From Streptomyces venezuelae (lineage in GTDB: Bacteria; Actinomycetota; Actinomycetes; Streptomycetales; Streptomycetaceae), in the NCBI RefSeq assembly GCF_008642275.1, contig NZ_CP029189.1:4810501-4874500 (forward strand): a stretch of DNA of 64,000 bases. The letters are read 5' to 3'. Of this stretch, positions 43,790 to 52,133 are shown piece after piece. Each line of letters begins with the position of its first letter. Position 1 is the first letter of the stretch. The notes beneath the pieces were generated by a model. It was not told the origin of the DNA. It did no database searches and saw only the letters and a program-made list of their open reading frames with translations. The position numbers were made by a program, and so were the translations under genes.

Positions 43790-44869
43790 ATGTCCGAATC
43801 CGAGCTGGACCTCACCCTGGACGCCGCCGAGCTGACCGCCCGGCTCGTCGACATTCCGTCCGTGAGCGGCGACGAGAAGGTACTCGCCGACCTCGTGGAA
43901 CACGCGTTGCGCGGCCTGCCGCACCTCACGGTGGACCGTTTCGGCAACAACGTCGTCGCCCGTACCGACCTCGGCCGCGCCGAGCGCGTCGTGCTGGCCG
44001 GCCACCTCGACACCGTGCCGATCGCCGACAACGTCCCCTCCCGCCTCGACGAGAACGGCGTGCTGTGGGGCTGCGGCACCACCGACATGAAGTCCGGTGT
44101 CGCCGTGCAGCTGCGCATCGCCGCGACCGTGCCGGAGCCGAACCGGGACCTCACCTTCGTCTTCTACGACCAGGAGGAGGTCGCCGCCGACCTCAACGGC
44201 CTCGGCAAGGTCGCGGCCGCCCACCCCGACTGGCTGACCGGCGACTTCGCGGTCCTGCTGGAACCCTCGAACGCCGAGGTCGAGGGCGGCTGCCAGGGCA
44301 CCCTGCGCGTCCTGCTCCGCACCGCGGGCGAGCGCGCCCACTCCGCCCGCAGCTGGATGGGCTCCAACGCCATCCACTCGGCGAGCCCGATCCTCGCCCG
44401 CCTCGCGGCCTACGAGCCCCGCAAGCCGGTCATCGACGGCCTGGAGTACCACGAGGGCCTCAACGCGGTCCGCATCGAGGGCGGCGTCGCCAACAACGTC
44501 ATCCCCGACGCGTGCACGGTGACCGTCAACTTCCGCTACGCCCCGGACCGGACCGAGGCCGAGGCGCTGGCCCACGTACAGGAGGTGTTCGCGGACTGCG
44601 ACATCGCCGAGTTCGTGGTCGACGACTCCTCGCCCGGAGCCCTCCCCGGCCTCTCCCACCCGGCGGCCAAGGCCTTCATGGACGCGGTCGGCGGCCGCGC
44701 CATGCCCAAGTTCGGCTGGACGGACGTCTCCCGCTTCAGCGCCCTCGGCGTTCCGGCGGTCAACTACGGCCCGGGCGACGCCCTGCTGGCGCACAAGGTC
44801 GACGAACGCGTCGAGACGAAGGCGATCCTGCACTGCGAGGAACGACTCCGCGCCTGGCTGACCTCCTGA
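43790..44869 (+). CDS. dapE: Succinyl-diaminopimelate desuccinylase
   Basis: A 359-residue M20 family zinc hydrolase that removes succinate from N-succinyl-LL-diaminopimelate. Metal and catalytic residues are visible: His72 and Asp74 in GHLDTVP, Asp99 in GTTDMKSG, and Glu129/Glu130 in FYDQEEV. The C-terminal FGWTDVSRFSALGVPAVNYGPG block closes the active site. Works with dapC nearby; dapD is not in this interval although it lies beside dapE in M. tuberculosis. Confidence 0.94.
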   Translation: MSESELDLTLDAAELTARLVDIPSVSGDEKVLADLVEHALRGLPHLTVDRFGNNVVARTDLGRAERVVLAGHLDTVPIADNVPSRLDENGVLWGCGTTDMKSGVAVQLRIAATVPEPNRDLTFVFYDQEEVAADLNGLGKVAAAHPDWLTGDFAVLLEPSNAEVEGGCQGTLRVLLRTAGERAHSARSWMGSNAIHSASPILARLAAYEPRKPVIDGLEYHEGLNAVRIEGGVANNVIPDACTVTVNFRYAPDRTEAEALAHVQEVFADCDIAEFVVDDSSPGALPGLSHPAAKAFMDAVGGRAMPKFGWTDVSRFSALGVPAVNYGPGDALLAHKVDERVETKAILHCEERLRAWLTS

Positions 44870-44933
44870 ATTCCGCTTCTCGTCACCTTTGTGCGCCTAC
44901 CCTGATCCAACGATCAGCAGGAGGGAGCACAGC

Positions 44934-45701
44934 ATGGGCAACCACGGCAGTCCCGAGGGTTCCGCTCGTCGTCGGCCCGAGGAGCAGCAGCTCGGGCCGG
45001 TGCTGAGGAGGCGGAGCCAGGTGCAGGCGGGCAGCACGACGGACCAGCGGCTGCTGGATTCGGCCGGGCCCTCCGAGTGGGTGCACACCGATCCCTGGCG
45101 GGTCCTGCGCATCCAGTCGGAGTTCATCGAGGGTTTCGGCACGCTGGCCGAGCTGCCGCCCGCGATCAGCGTGTTCGGATCGGCCCGTACGCCGGAGGGC
45201 TCGCCCGAGTACGACGCGGGCGTACGGATCGGCAGCGCGCTGGTCGACGCCGGCTTCGCGGTGATCACCGGAGGCGGTCCGGGAGCCATGGAGGCGGCCA
45301 ACCGGGGCGCCCGCGAGGCGAACGGCATCTCGGTCGGCCTCGGCATCGAGCTGCCCTTCGAGCAGGGACTCAACCAGCACGTCGATCTCGGCCTGAACTT
45401 CCGGTACTTCTTCGTCCGCAAGACGATGTTCGTGAAGTACAGCCAGGGCTTCGTGGTCCTGCCGGGCGGGCTGGGCACGCTGGACGAGCTGTTCGAGGCG
45501 CTGACCCTGGTCCAGACCCAGAAGATCACCCGCTTCCCGATCGTGCTGTTCGGCACGGAGTACTGGAGCGGCCTGATCGACTGGCTGCGGGGCACGGTGA
45601 TCGCCCAGGGCAAGGCGTCGGAGAAGGACCTCTACCTGTTCCACGTCACCGACGACGTGGACGAGGCCATCGCGCTGGTGACGAAGGAAGTCGGCAAGTA
45701 G
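44934..45701 (+). CDS. LOG family protein (TIGR00730), putative nucleoside-monophosphate phosphoribohydrolase
   Basis: A 255-residue Rossmann-fold protein. The LOG signatures GGGPGAMEAANRGA and PGGLGTLDE are intact, the latter with the catalytic glutamate. The family cleaves N6-modified or ordinary AMP at the glycosidic bond (cytokinin-activating activity in plants and some actinobacteria). It also has an N-terminal extension of about 60 charged residues. GGAGGGAG fixes the ATG, and a TACCCT -10 box lies about 30 nt further up. The M. tuberculosis counterpart (Rv1205) also lies near dapE. Confidence 0.9.
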   Translation: MGNHGSPEGSARRRPEEQQLGPVLRRRSQVQAGSTTDQRLLDSAGPSEWVHTDPWRVLRIQSEFIEGFGTLAELPPAISVFGSARTPEGSPEYDAGVRIGSALVDAGFAVITGGGPGAMEAANRGAREANGISVGLGIELPFEQGLNQHVDLGLNFRYFFVRKTMFVKYSQGFVVLPGGLGTLDELFEALTLVQTQKITRFPIVLFGTEYWSGLIDWLRGTVIAQGKASEKDLYLFHVTDDVDEAIALVTKEVGK

Positions 45702-45706
45702 CCACC

Positions 45707-45730
45707 GGGCCCGGGCCGCGGCCCGGGCCC
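45707..45730. terminator. 24-bp GC palindrome between convergent genes
   Basis: A perfect inverted repeat without loop (45707-45718 with 45719-45730) directly after the LOG-family stop codon; probably a bidirectional terminator. Confidence 0.65.
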
Positions 45731-45810
45731 CACAGGCCGCGGGCGGCCGCGCCGGCCTCCGGCCGCCGAGGGGTCGGGCGAGGGCGCGGCGGGCCGTGGC
45801 CGGCGGGCGG

Positions 45811-46671
45811 TCAGGCGAGGCCGCGGCGGGCGACGGCCGGAGGGCGGTGCCCCTGGATGGACCGGACCATGTCGAGGATCTGCCGGGTCTCCTCGACCTC
45901 GTGGACGCGGTAGACCTGCGCGCCCAGCCAGGCGGAGACGGCCGTCGTGGCCAGGGTGCCCAGCAGGCGCTCCTTGACCGGCTTGTCGAGGGTCTCGCCG
46001 ACGAAGTCCTTGTTGGACAGGGAGACCAGGACCGGCCAGCCCGTGGCCGTCATCTCGTCCAGCCGGCGCGTGGCCTCCAGCGAGTGGCGGGTGTTCTTCC
46101 CGAAGTCGTGTCCGGGGTCGATCATGATCGCGTCCCGGCGCACGCCGAGAGCCGCCGCCCGCTCCGCCAGCCCGACCGTCACGCGCAGCACGTCCTCCAT
46201 GACGTCCTCGTACGCGATCCGGTGCGGCCGGGTGCGCGGCTCCACACCGCCCGCGTGGGTGCAGACCAGGCCCGCGCCGTACCGCGCGGCGACCTCCGCG
46301 AGCTTGGGGTCCACCCCGCCCCAGGCGTCGTTGAGTACGTCGGCCCCGGCCTCGCACACCGCCTCGCCGACCTCGTGCCGCCAGGTGTCCACGCTGATCA
46401 CCACGTCCGGGTGGCGGCGCCGGACCTCCGCCACGAACCCGACCGTGCGCCGTGCCTCCTCGGCCGCGTCCACGTGCTCGCCCGGCCCCGCCTTGACCCC
46501 GCCGATGTCGATGATCGCGGCACCCTCGGCGATCGCGTGCTCGACCCGGTCCAGTGCCGGCTCGTCGCGGAACGTCGCGCCCTGGTCGTAGAAGGAGTCC
46601 GGCGTCCGGTTCACGATGGCCATGATCACCGGCTCGTGGGTGTCGAACTCGCGCCTGCCCAGTCGCAGCAT
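45811..46671 (-). CDS. folP2: FolP2-like dihydropteroate synthase homologue
   Basis: A 286-residue TIM-barrel protein of the dihydropteroate synthase family. The first signature is IVNRTPDSFYDQGATF, where canonical FolP has NxTPDSFSDGG; the pattern and the ends (SIQGHRPP, VARRGLA) match mycobacterial FolP2 (Rv1207), which is reported not to make dihydropteroate. Other blocks retained are DIGGVKAGPG, SVDTWRHEV, LNDAWGG and DPGHDFGKN. So folate synthesis should not be assumed. An AGGAGGAAA ribosome-binding site precedes the ATG. The gene diverges from the DivIVA-domain gene; in mycobacteria gpgS lies between them, but it is missing here. Confidence 0.88.
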   Translation of the reverse strand: MLRLGRREFDTHEPVIMAIVNRTPDSFYDQGATFRDEPALDRVEHAIAEGAAIIDIGGVKAGPGEHVDAAEEARRTVGFVAEVRRRHPDVVISVDTWRHEVGEAVCEAGADVLNDAWGGVDPKLAEVAARYGAGLVCTHAGGVEPRTRPHRIAYEDVMEDVLRVTVGLAERAAALGVRRDAIMIDPGHDFGKNTRHSLEATRRLDEMTATGWPVLVSLSNKDFVGETLDKPVKERLLGTLATTAVSAWLGAQVYRVHEVEETRQILDMVRSIQGHRPPAVARRGLA

Positions 46672-46747
46672 CCTGCTCTTTCCTCCTTCGGCGGCCCCCC
46701 CGCCTCATCTGCGACCTTAACCTGGTGGTCGGAGTCTCTCGTGGGGA

Positions 46748-47101
46748 GTGATCGTGTTCTTCTTCTTGATGATCGCGCTGGTCGTGGTCGTGGCAGCGGT
46801 CACCCTGGCGGTGATCGGCGGCGGCTCGGAGGCCGTGCTGCCGGAAGCGGAGCCGGACCGGGTCGCGGACGGGCTGCCGGAGACCCGGCCCGTCGTACGG
46901 GCCGACATCGACGCGCTGCGACTGCCGGTCGCCCCGCGCGGCTACCGGATGGCCGAGGTGGACGACGTACTGGAGCGGCTCGCGGCCGAACTGGCCGAGC
47001 GGGACGCGCGGATCGCCCAGCTCACGGCCGCGGCGGCGCCCGCCGCGGCTCCGTCGGACGCGCCCGGGCACGTCGACCTCACCAAGGGCGGCGAACGGTG
47101 A
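46748..47101 (+). CDS. Small membrane-anchored DivIVA-domain protein
   Basis: A 117-residue protein. One N-terminal transmembrane helix (FFFLMIALVVVVAAVTLAVI) is followed by a linker, then a DivIVA-type membrane/coiled-coil motif (YRMAEVDDVLERLAAELAERDA). The short disordered tail ends in KGGER. Such proteins may mark cell poles or cell-wall growth sites. GGGGAG precedes the GTG. Its stop codon overlaps the start of tag by four bases. Confidence 0.8.
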   Translation: MIVFFFLMIALVVVVAAVTLAVIGGGSEAVLPEAEPDRVADGLPETRPVVRADIDALRLPVAPRGYRMAEVDDVLERLAAELAERDARIAQLTAAAAPAAAPSDAPGHVDLTKGGER

Positions 47102-47676
47102 GCGGTTCGGTCGCGGGCCCGGACGGGCTGCTGCGCTGTCCGTGGGGGCTGTCCACGCCGGACTACGTCGCCTACCACGACACCGAGTGGGGCCGTCCCG
47201 TGCACGGGGACGACGCGCTCTATGAACGGCTGTGCCTGGAGGCGTTCCAGTCGGGGCTGTCCTGGATCACGATCCTGCGGCGCCGCGAGGGATTCCGTAA
47301 GGCCTTCGCGGACTTCTCGATCGCGGCGGTCGCGGAGTTCGACGAGCGCGACGCGGAGCGGCTGCTGGCCGACGAGGGGATCATCCGCAACCGGGCCAAG
47401 ATCGAGGCGACCCTGGCCAACGCGAAGGTCCTCGCCGGGTGGGAGCCGGGCGAACTGGACACCCTGATCTGGTCCCACGCCCCCGGGGAACCGGGACCGG
47501 CCCCGCTGACGGTCACCGAGGTCCCGGCGGTCACGCCGGAGTCCACGTCCCTCGCCAAGGCACTGAAGAAGGCCGGCATCCGCTTCGTCGGCCCCACGAC
47601 GGCCTACGCCCTCATGCAGGCCTGCGGGCTGGTCAACGACCACCTGGCCGACTGCGTCTCCCGCGACCCGGCCTGA
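47098..47676 (+). CDS. tag: DNA-3-methyladenine glycosylase I
   Basis: A 192-residue base-excision repair glycosylase. Family landmarks are RCPWG, YHDTEWGRPVHGDDALYERL, LEAFQSGLSWITILRRR and the helix-hairpin region ending GLVNDHL. The HxxxC-type zinc ligands are partly visible (Cys near the N-terminus; His and Cys in NDHLADC). GTG start overlaps the preceding stop codon, indicating coupling, as in mycobacteria where the DivIVA gene also precedes tagA. Confidence 0.94.
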   Translation: MSGSVAGPDGLLRCPWGLSTPDYVAYHDTEWGRPVHGDDALYERLCLEAFQSGLSWITILRRREGFRKAFADFSIAAVAEFDERDAERLLADEGIIRNRAKIEATLANAKVLAGWEPGELDTLIWSHAPGEPGPAPLTVTEVPAVTPESTSLAKALKKAGIRFVGPTTAYALMQACGLVNDHLADCVSRDPA

Positions 47677-47696
47677 GCCGGATCGCGGGACGCGCG

Positions 47697-48500
47697 TCAG
47701 CGGCCGAGGTACTTCGGCGGCTGCTTCGCCAGGAAGGCCTGGACGGCGATGGCGTGGTCCTCGGAGGCCCCCGCGCGGGTCTGGAGGACGTCCTCGTGGG
47801 TCAGCGCCTCGGAGAGCGTGTGGGAGGCCCCGTAGGCCAGGGACTCCTTCAGCGCGGCGTACGCGACCGTCGGACCGGCGGCCAGCGTGCGGGCCACGGC
47901 CTCCGCCTCGGCGTGCAGGGAGTCCGAGGGCACGAGACGGTTGACGATGCCGAGCTCGTACGCCTCCTGCGCCTTGACCGAGCGCGGGAACAGCAGCAGG
48001 TCCGAGGCGCGGGAGGCGCCGATCAGGCGGGGGAGGGTCCACGAGACCCCGGAGTCGGCGGTCAGCGCCACCCCGGCGAACGAGGTGTTGAAGGAGGCGG
48101 TGTCGGCGACGACCCGGAAGTCCGCCGCCAGCGCGAAGCCGAAGCCCGCACCGGCCGCGACGCCGTTCACGCCGGCCACGACGGGCTTCGGCATCTCGGT
48201 GAGCGCCCGCACGATGGGGTTGTAGTGGTCGGCCACCGTGGTCATCGTCAGGGAGGTGCCCGTCTCGCGGTCCGAGGCGAGGTTCCCGATGTGCTCCTTG
48301 AGGTCCTGACCCACGCAGAAGGCCCGGTTCCCGGCCGCGGTGAGCAGCACGGCCCGTACGGCGGTGTCGGCGGCCGCCGCCTGGACCGCGTCGCGCAGGG
48401 CGACCTTGGCCTCGGTGTTCATCGCGTTCATCGCGTCCGGGCGGTTGATCGTGATGGTCGCGAGTCCGTCGGTCGTTTCGTAGAGCACGCTGTCGGCCAT
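47697..48500 (-). CDS. Enoyl-CoA hydratase/isomerase family protein, PaaG-like
   Basis: A 267-residue crotonase-fold enzyme. The oxyanion-hole regions (FCVGQDLKEH; AAGAGFGFALAADFRVV) are intact. At the second catalytic position the sequence reads GVALTADSGVSWTLPRLIG, with aspartate where classical hydratases have glutamate; this is the PaaG/PaaB-type pattern that favours isomerase activity. The start is the ATG at 48500 because the family begins VLYETTDGLATITINRP; an upstream in-frame extension looks non-coding. Convergent with tag, only 20 nt apart. Confidence 0.9.
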   Translation of the reverse strand: MADSVLYETTDGLATITINRPDAMNAMNTEAKVALRDAVQAAAADTAVRAVLLTAAGNRAFCVGQDLKEHIGNLASDRETGTSLTMTTVADHYNPIVRALTEMPKPVVAGVNGVAAGAGFGFALAADFRVVADTASFNTSFAGVALTADSGVSWTLPRLIGASRASDLLLFPRSVKAQEAYELGIVNRLVPSDSLHAEAEAVARTLAAGPTVAYAALKESLAYGASHTLSEALTHEDVLQTRAGASEDHAIAVQAFLAKQPPKYLGR

Positions 48501-48833
48501 GGCAGGGGGTCCCCCTTCGTCGCGGGCTTGGCTACCGGTCGGTACCGTCCGGTGCAAGGGTCAGCATGGCGGACCGGACGTGGCACGCACATGTGATGTG
48601 CGTCAAAGAAAGCCGGTGCCGCTTCCCGGGTGCGGCGGCGAAGTATCGCAGGCGGATCCCCGAAATGAGTGGTTTTGGTCGAGCGCGTTGCCCAAGCGTT
48701 CCCATGCGATGTTGGTCATCGGGTCCTGACATGCGGGATAATGGCTGGGAAGCAATGTGTTCGATGCCGGGTATTAGGCGCCTGAACGGGGCCGTCGGCT
48801 GACGATGAGCTGGTTTCAGGAAGGGGAACGAGC
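48501..48833. promoter_or_regulatory. Intergenic region upstream of the DUF3117 gene
   Basis: No gene is visible. GATAAT at 48737-48742 with TTGGTC at 48712-48717 (19-bp spacing) is a plausible promoter for the DUF3117 gene. The AAGGGGAA stretch just before 48834 provides the ribosome-binding site. Confidence 0.4.
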
Positions 48834-49001
48834 ATGGCGGCCATGAAGCCGCGGACGGGCGACGGCCCGCTCGAGGTCACCAAGGAGGGGCGGGGCATCG
48901 TCATGCGCGTACCGCTCGAGGGCGGCGGTCGGCTTGTCGTCGAGCTGACCCCTGATGAGGCGGACGCCCTGGGTGACGCCCTGAAGAAGGTCGTCGGCTG
49001 A
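48834..49001 (+). CDS. DUF3117 family small protein
   Basis: A 55-residue protein: MAAMKPRTGDGPLEVTKEG, then RGIVMRVPLEGGGRLVVEL and TPDEADALGDALKKVVG. It matches the very conserved actinobacterial DUF3117 family (M. tuberculosis Rv1211 lies at the same relative place after tagA). It is soluble and probably a compact beta-alpha fold. The function is unknown. AAGGGG precedes the ATG. Convergent with nothing; followed by 137 nt before the PAP2-like gene. Confidence 0.9.
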   Translation: MAAMKPRTGDGPLEVTKEGRGIVMRVPLEGGGRLVVELTPDEADALGDALKKVVG

Positions 49002-49138
49002 CCCCACGGGGACACCGACAGCACTTCCACCTTCTGCTTTTCCGCATTCTCTGCGCTGCCCCGACCGCGACCCGCGGCCGGGGCAGCGTTGTGTCGTGTC
49101 CGAGGACCCCTGTCCCCAGCATCCCGGCGGAGCCGCAC

Positions 49139-49756
49139 GTGACCTTCTCCCCGCCCGCGCCCCCGGCCTTCGCCGACTGCACCCCCCGCCAGAAGGCGGC
49201 CCGCGTCCTGTCCGACGGACTGGCACCGGCGAACCTGGTGGTCGCCCTGCTCCTGGTGGTCGGGTGGCACAGCACCGGCTCGTGGACGGGGCTCGGCTGG
49301 GGCCTGCTCGCCGCCCTGTTCTGCGGCGTCGTCCCGATCGGCATCATCGCCCTGGGGGTCAGGCGGGGGGCGCTGACCGACCAGCACATCCGGGTGCGGC
49401 GCCAGCGGGTGGTGCCCATGGCGCTGAGCCTGGTCTCCGTCCTGGCCGGGGTCGCCCTGCTGCGCCTGCTGGGCGCCCCGGCGGACGTCTTCGCGCTCGT
49501 CGTCGCGATGCTCGTCGGCCTGGTCTCGTCCCTGCTGGTGACCGTGGCCTGGCAGATATCCATCCACATGTCGGTGGCCGGCGGCACCGTGATGATCCTG
49601 CTGCTCGTCTTCGGCCCGGCGGTCCTCCCGGCGGCCGCGGTCGCCGCCGCGGTCGGATGGTCCCGTCTGACGCTGCGGGCGCACACCCCGGCCCAGCTGC
49701 TCGCCGGCACCGCCCTGGGCGGCACGGCGGCGCTCACCTTCGCGCTGCTGGGCTGA
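49139..49756 (+). CDS. PAP2-like membrane protein with degenerate active site
   Basis: About 205 residues with five or six helices (LVVALLLVVGWHSTG, LLAALFCGVVPIGIIALGV, ALSLVSVLAGVALLRLLG, FALVVAMLVGLVSSLLVTV, GTVMILLLVFGPAVL). The C-terminal WSRLTLRAHTPAQLLAGTALG resembles PAP2 motif 3 (SRxxxxxHxxxD) with arginine and histidine kept but the aspartate replaced by glutamine. Motifs 1 and 2 are weak (RRQRVVPM; ISIHMS). It may be an inactive or altered lipid phosphatase. GTG 49139 follows a GGAG; a GTG at 49091 is an alternative. Confidence 0.75.
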   Translation: MTFSPPAPPAFADCTPRQKAARVLSDGLAPANLVVALLLVVGWHSTGSWTGLGWGLLAALFCGVVPIGIIALGVRRGALTDQHIRVRRQRVVPMALSLVSVLAGVALLRLLGAPADVFALVVAMLVGLVSSLLVTVAWQISIHMSVAGGTVMILLLVFGPAVLPAAAVAAAVGWSRLTLRAHTPAQLLAGTALGGTAALTFALLG

Positions 49757-49787
49757 CCCGGCCCCGGCAGGATCCGAAAGGGACGGC

Positions 49788-50450
49788 CTAGCGGCGCACG
49801 GCGCACAGCAGCCCGTCGCCCACCGGGAGCAGCGCGGCCTCCAGCGCGGGGCTCTCGCGGACGCTGCGCAGCAGCTCGCGGACGCGCAGCACCTCCACCG
49901 GCTGGGCCGCGGAGTCGACCGTGCGGCCGTCGGAGAAGACCCCCTCGAAGCACACCAGTCCGCCGGGGCGCAGCAGCCGCAACGATTCGGCGAGGTAGTC
50001 GAGGGACTCGGAGGGGTCCCCGTCACAGAAGACGAGGTCGTATCCGCCGTCGGCGAGCCGTGGCAGGACGTCGAGGGCGCGGCCGGGGATGAAGCGGGCG
50101 CGGTTGCCCGCGAAGCCGGCGGCGCGGAAGGCCTGGCGGGCGAAGGCCTGCCGGTCCGCTTCGGGATCCACCGTGGTCAGCACCCCGTCGGGGCGCATTC
50201 CGTGCAGCAGGTGGATGCCGGAGACGCCGGTTCCGGTGCCGATCTCGGCGACCGCTTTGGCGTCCGCGGTGGCGGCCAGCAGGCGCAGCGCGGCCCCGGT
50301 GCCGGGGGAGACGGACCTCAGGCCCGCTTCCCTGGACCGGTCGCGGGCCCATCGCAGAGCGTCGTCCTCGGCGACAAACGCGTCGGCGAACGCCCAGCTC
50401 GTCTGCCGGTTGCCGGTAATGACCCTCTCCTGTCCCCATAGTTGGCGCAA
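49788..50450 (-). CDS. Class I SAM-dependent O-methyltransferase
   Basis: About 220 residues. The SAM-binding motif is VAEIGTGTGVSGIHLL, followed by TTVDPEADRQAFARQAF and the metal/substrate region DLVFCDGDPSESLDYL, a catechol/caffeoyl-CoA O-methyltransferase pattern. It is orthologous in position to M. tuberculosis Rv1220c, divergent from the sigma factor. The start is unclear: the conserved region begins GQERVITGNRQTSWAFAD, and the nearest start codon is TTG at 50450, which lacks a ribosome-binding site; a far upstream ATG at 50594 would overlap the sigma-factor promoter region. Confidence 0.85.
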   Translation of the reverse strand: MRQLWGQERVITGNRQTSWAFADAFVAEDDALRWARDRSREAGLRSVSPGTGAALRLLAATADAKAVAEIGTGTGVSGIHLLHGMRPDGVLTTVDPEADRQAFARQAFRAAGFAGNRARFIPGRALDVLPRLADGGYDLVFCDGDPSESLDYLAESLRLLRPGGLVCFEGVFSDGRTVDSAAQPVEVLRVRELLRSVRESPALEAALLPVGDGLLCAVRR

Positions 50451-50473
50451 CGGTGACTGTATCCGTTGACGTC

Positions 50474-50500
50474 GGGAACCCGCAGATGGGACCGGGCGTT
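50474..50500 (+). promoter_or_regulatory. ECF-type promoter of the sigma factor gene
   Basis: GGGAACC (50474-50480), a 16-bp spacer and CGTT (50497-50500) match the -35/-10 consensus of extracytoplasmic-function sigma factors. It directs transcription towards the sigma factor gene 129 nt downstream, suggesting autoregulation. Confidence 0.7.
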
Positions 50501-50628
50501 GTGAAGGGTGGAGGCGGGATAAGAGGGGACGGTGCCGGGCAGATCGACGGCCGGTGCCGCTCCAGGGCTTAAGTCTCGCGTAAAGATACTGCAAAAACGC
50601 TTATCCGGAGCTGACAGAGGGGGTGGCT

Positions 50629-51408
50629 ATGGTAGGGACTCCACTGGACACCACCAGAGCCGACAGGGGAGGTGCGGCTGCGCCTGTGGATCGTCGGGGC
50701 GCACTGAGACGCCTCTTCCGGTCGGCGGGTGAGCCGAAATCCGTGACCTACATTGCTGACCGCTTCCACACCGCCGACGCCGCGACCACCGCGACCTTTG
50801 CCGCCGATGCGGGCTCCCAGGCGTGGACCCCTCCTTCATGGGAGGAGATCGTCAGCACGCACAGCGCGCGGGTCTACCGCCTTGCCTACCGTCTGACAGG
50901 TAACCAGCACGACGCCGAGGACCTGACGCAGGAAGTCTTCGTCCGCGTCTTCCGCTCGCTGTCCACGTACACCCCCGGCACGTTCGAGGGCTGGCTGCAC
51001 CGCATCACGACGAACCTGTTCCTGGACATGGTGCGCCGCAAGCAGCGGATCCGCTTCGACGCGCTCGGCGACGACGCGGCCGACCGGCTCCCGAGCCGTG
51101 AGCCCTCCCCGCAACAGGTCCTGCACGACACCCACTTCGACGCGGACGTCCAGCAGGCGCTGGACACCCTCGCCCCCGAGTTCCGCGCGGCCGTGGTGCT
51201 GTGCGACATCGAGGGCCTGTCGTACGAGGAGATCGCCGCGACGCTGGGCGTGAAGCTCGGCACCGTGCGCAGCCGTATCCACCGGGGGCGTTCACACCTG
51301 CGCAAGGCACTCAAGCACCGGTCCCCGCAGGCCCGCGCCGAGCAGCGCGCGCTGGCGGGAGTGGCGACGGGCGCCCCCGGCGCCGGGGGAGAGGGCGGAG
51401 CCGAGTGA
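50629..51408 (+). CDS. ECF RNA polymerase sigma factor (M. tuberculosis SigE-like)
   Basis: A 259-residue group IV sigma factor. An N-terminal extension of about 65 residues precedes region 2 ([40 protein letters not shown]) and region 4 ([36 protein letters not shown]). Gene order with anti-sigma, HtrA and TatB genes equals the SigE locus of M. tuberculosis (Rv1221-Rv1224); it is not the Streptomyces sigE, which is controlled by CseB. GAGGGGG is five bases before the ATG; a GTG two codons upstream is too close. An ECF promoter upstream indicates feedback. Confidence 0.93.
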   Translation: MVGTPLDTTRADRGGAAAPVDRRGALRRLFRSAGEPKSVTYIADRFHTADAATTATFAADAGSQAWTPPSWEEIVSTHSARVYRLAYRLTGNQHDAEDLTQEVFVRVFRSLSTYTPGTFEGWLHRITTNLFLDMVRRKQRIRFDALGDDAADRLPSREPSPQQVLHDTHFDADVQQALDTLAPEFRAAVVLCDIEGLSYEEIAATLGVKLGTVRSRIHRGRSHLRKALKHRSPQARAEQRALAGVATGAPGAGGEGGAE

Positions 51409-52079
51409 GCGAGGTCAGTCCGTCACCCGCCGAACAGCACCTGGGCGACCGGCTCGCCGCCCTGGTGGACGGGGAGCTGAAACACGACGCCCGTGACCGG
51501 GTCCTGGCCCATCTGGCCACCTGTGCCCGGTGCAAGGCCGAGGCCGATGCCCAGCGGCGCCTGAAGACCATGTTCGTGGAGAGCGCGCCGCCGCCGCTGT
51601 CCGCGGGGCTGCTGGCGCGGTTGCAAGGGCTGCCGGGCGGCGGCCTCGACGACCCGCAGGGCCCCTCCGGCCCCGGCCGCTCCGCCGGCCCGGCCGGTAC
51701 CGCGGGGCCCGACCCCTTCGGCACGTTCGCCTACGGGCTGCCCGTCGCCGCCCGGCCACGGCCGCAGGAGGGCTTCCGCATCCACGAAGTGGGCCGTCCG
51801 CGCCGCCGGTTCGCCTTCGTCGCCGCAGGGGCCGTCTCGCTGGCCGCTCTGGCGCTCGGCGGCGCCCTGCCGTTGGAGGTGGACCCGAACCTGCGGGGTG
51901 ATTCCCCGGCCCCGGCCTCCAGGCCCGGGCCTGCCCTGCCGGTGGCCGACCAGGGGGCCCGTGACCGCCTTCCCAGCCCCGAGGCGGTCCCGACCCTCCT
52001 GTCGGCCGTGGCGACCCCGCTGCCGCCGCTCCAGCCCTCCCCGCAGCATCCGGCTCGCCCGGTCTCCCTGCTGCGCTGA
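51405..52079 (+). CDS. Zinc-finger anti-sigma factor, RseA-like
   Basis: A 224-residue protein. The N-terminal anti-sigma domain contains the ZAS zinc motif HxxxCxxC in [17 protein letters not shown] helix at about 145-165 ([20 protein letters not shown]) is probably a membrane span, with a proline-rich extracytoplasmic tail. It should hold the preceding sigma factor at rest; genes overlap by four bases, giving equimolar synthesis. In mycobacteria RseA is released by redox or phosphorylation-triggered proteolysis; here a membrane span and adjacent HtrA make envelope-triggered release plausible (inference). Confidence 0.88.
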   Translation: MSEVSPSPAEQHLGDRLAALVDGELKHDARDRVLAHLATCARCKAEADAQRRLKTMFVESAPPPLSAGLLARLQGLPGGGLDDPQGPSGPGRSAGPAGTAGPDPFGTFAYGLPVAARPRPQEGFRIHEVGRPRRRFAFVAAGAVSLAALALGGALPLEVDPNLRGDSPAPASRPGPALPVADQGARDRLPSPEAVPTLLSAVATPLPPLQPSPQHPARPVSLLR

Positions 52080-52133
52080 CGCGGGACCTGGTTGAATCTG
52101 CGGCACATGCGCACAAGCACGCGGGGAGCGCCC

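Noticed and set aside
50451..50594. Longer N-terminus of the O-methyltransferase starting at ATG 50594
   Set aside because: It would run through the ECF promoter, is arginine/proline-rich and lacks family similarity before GQERVITG.
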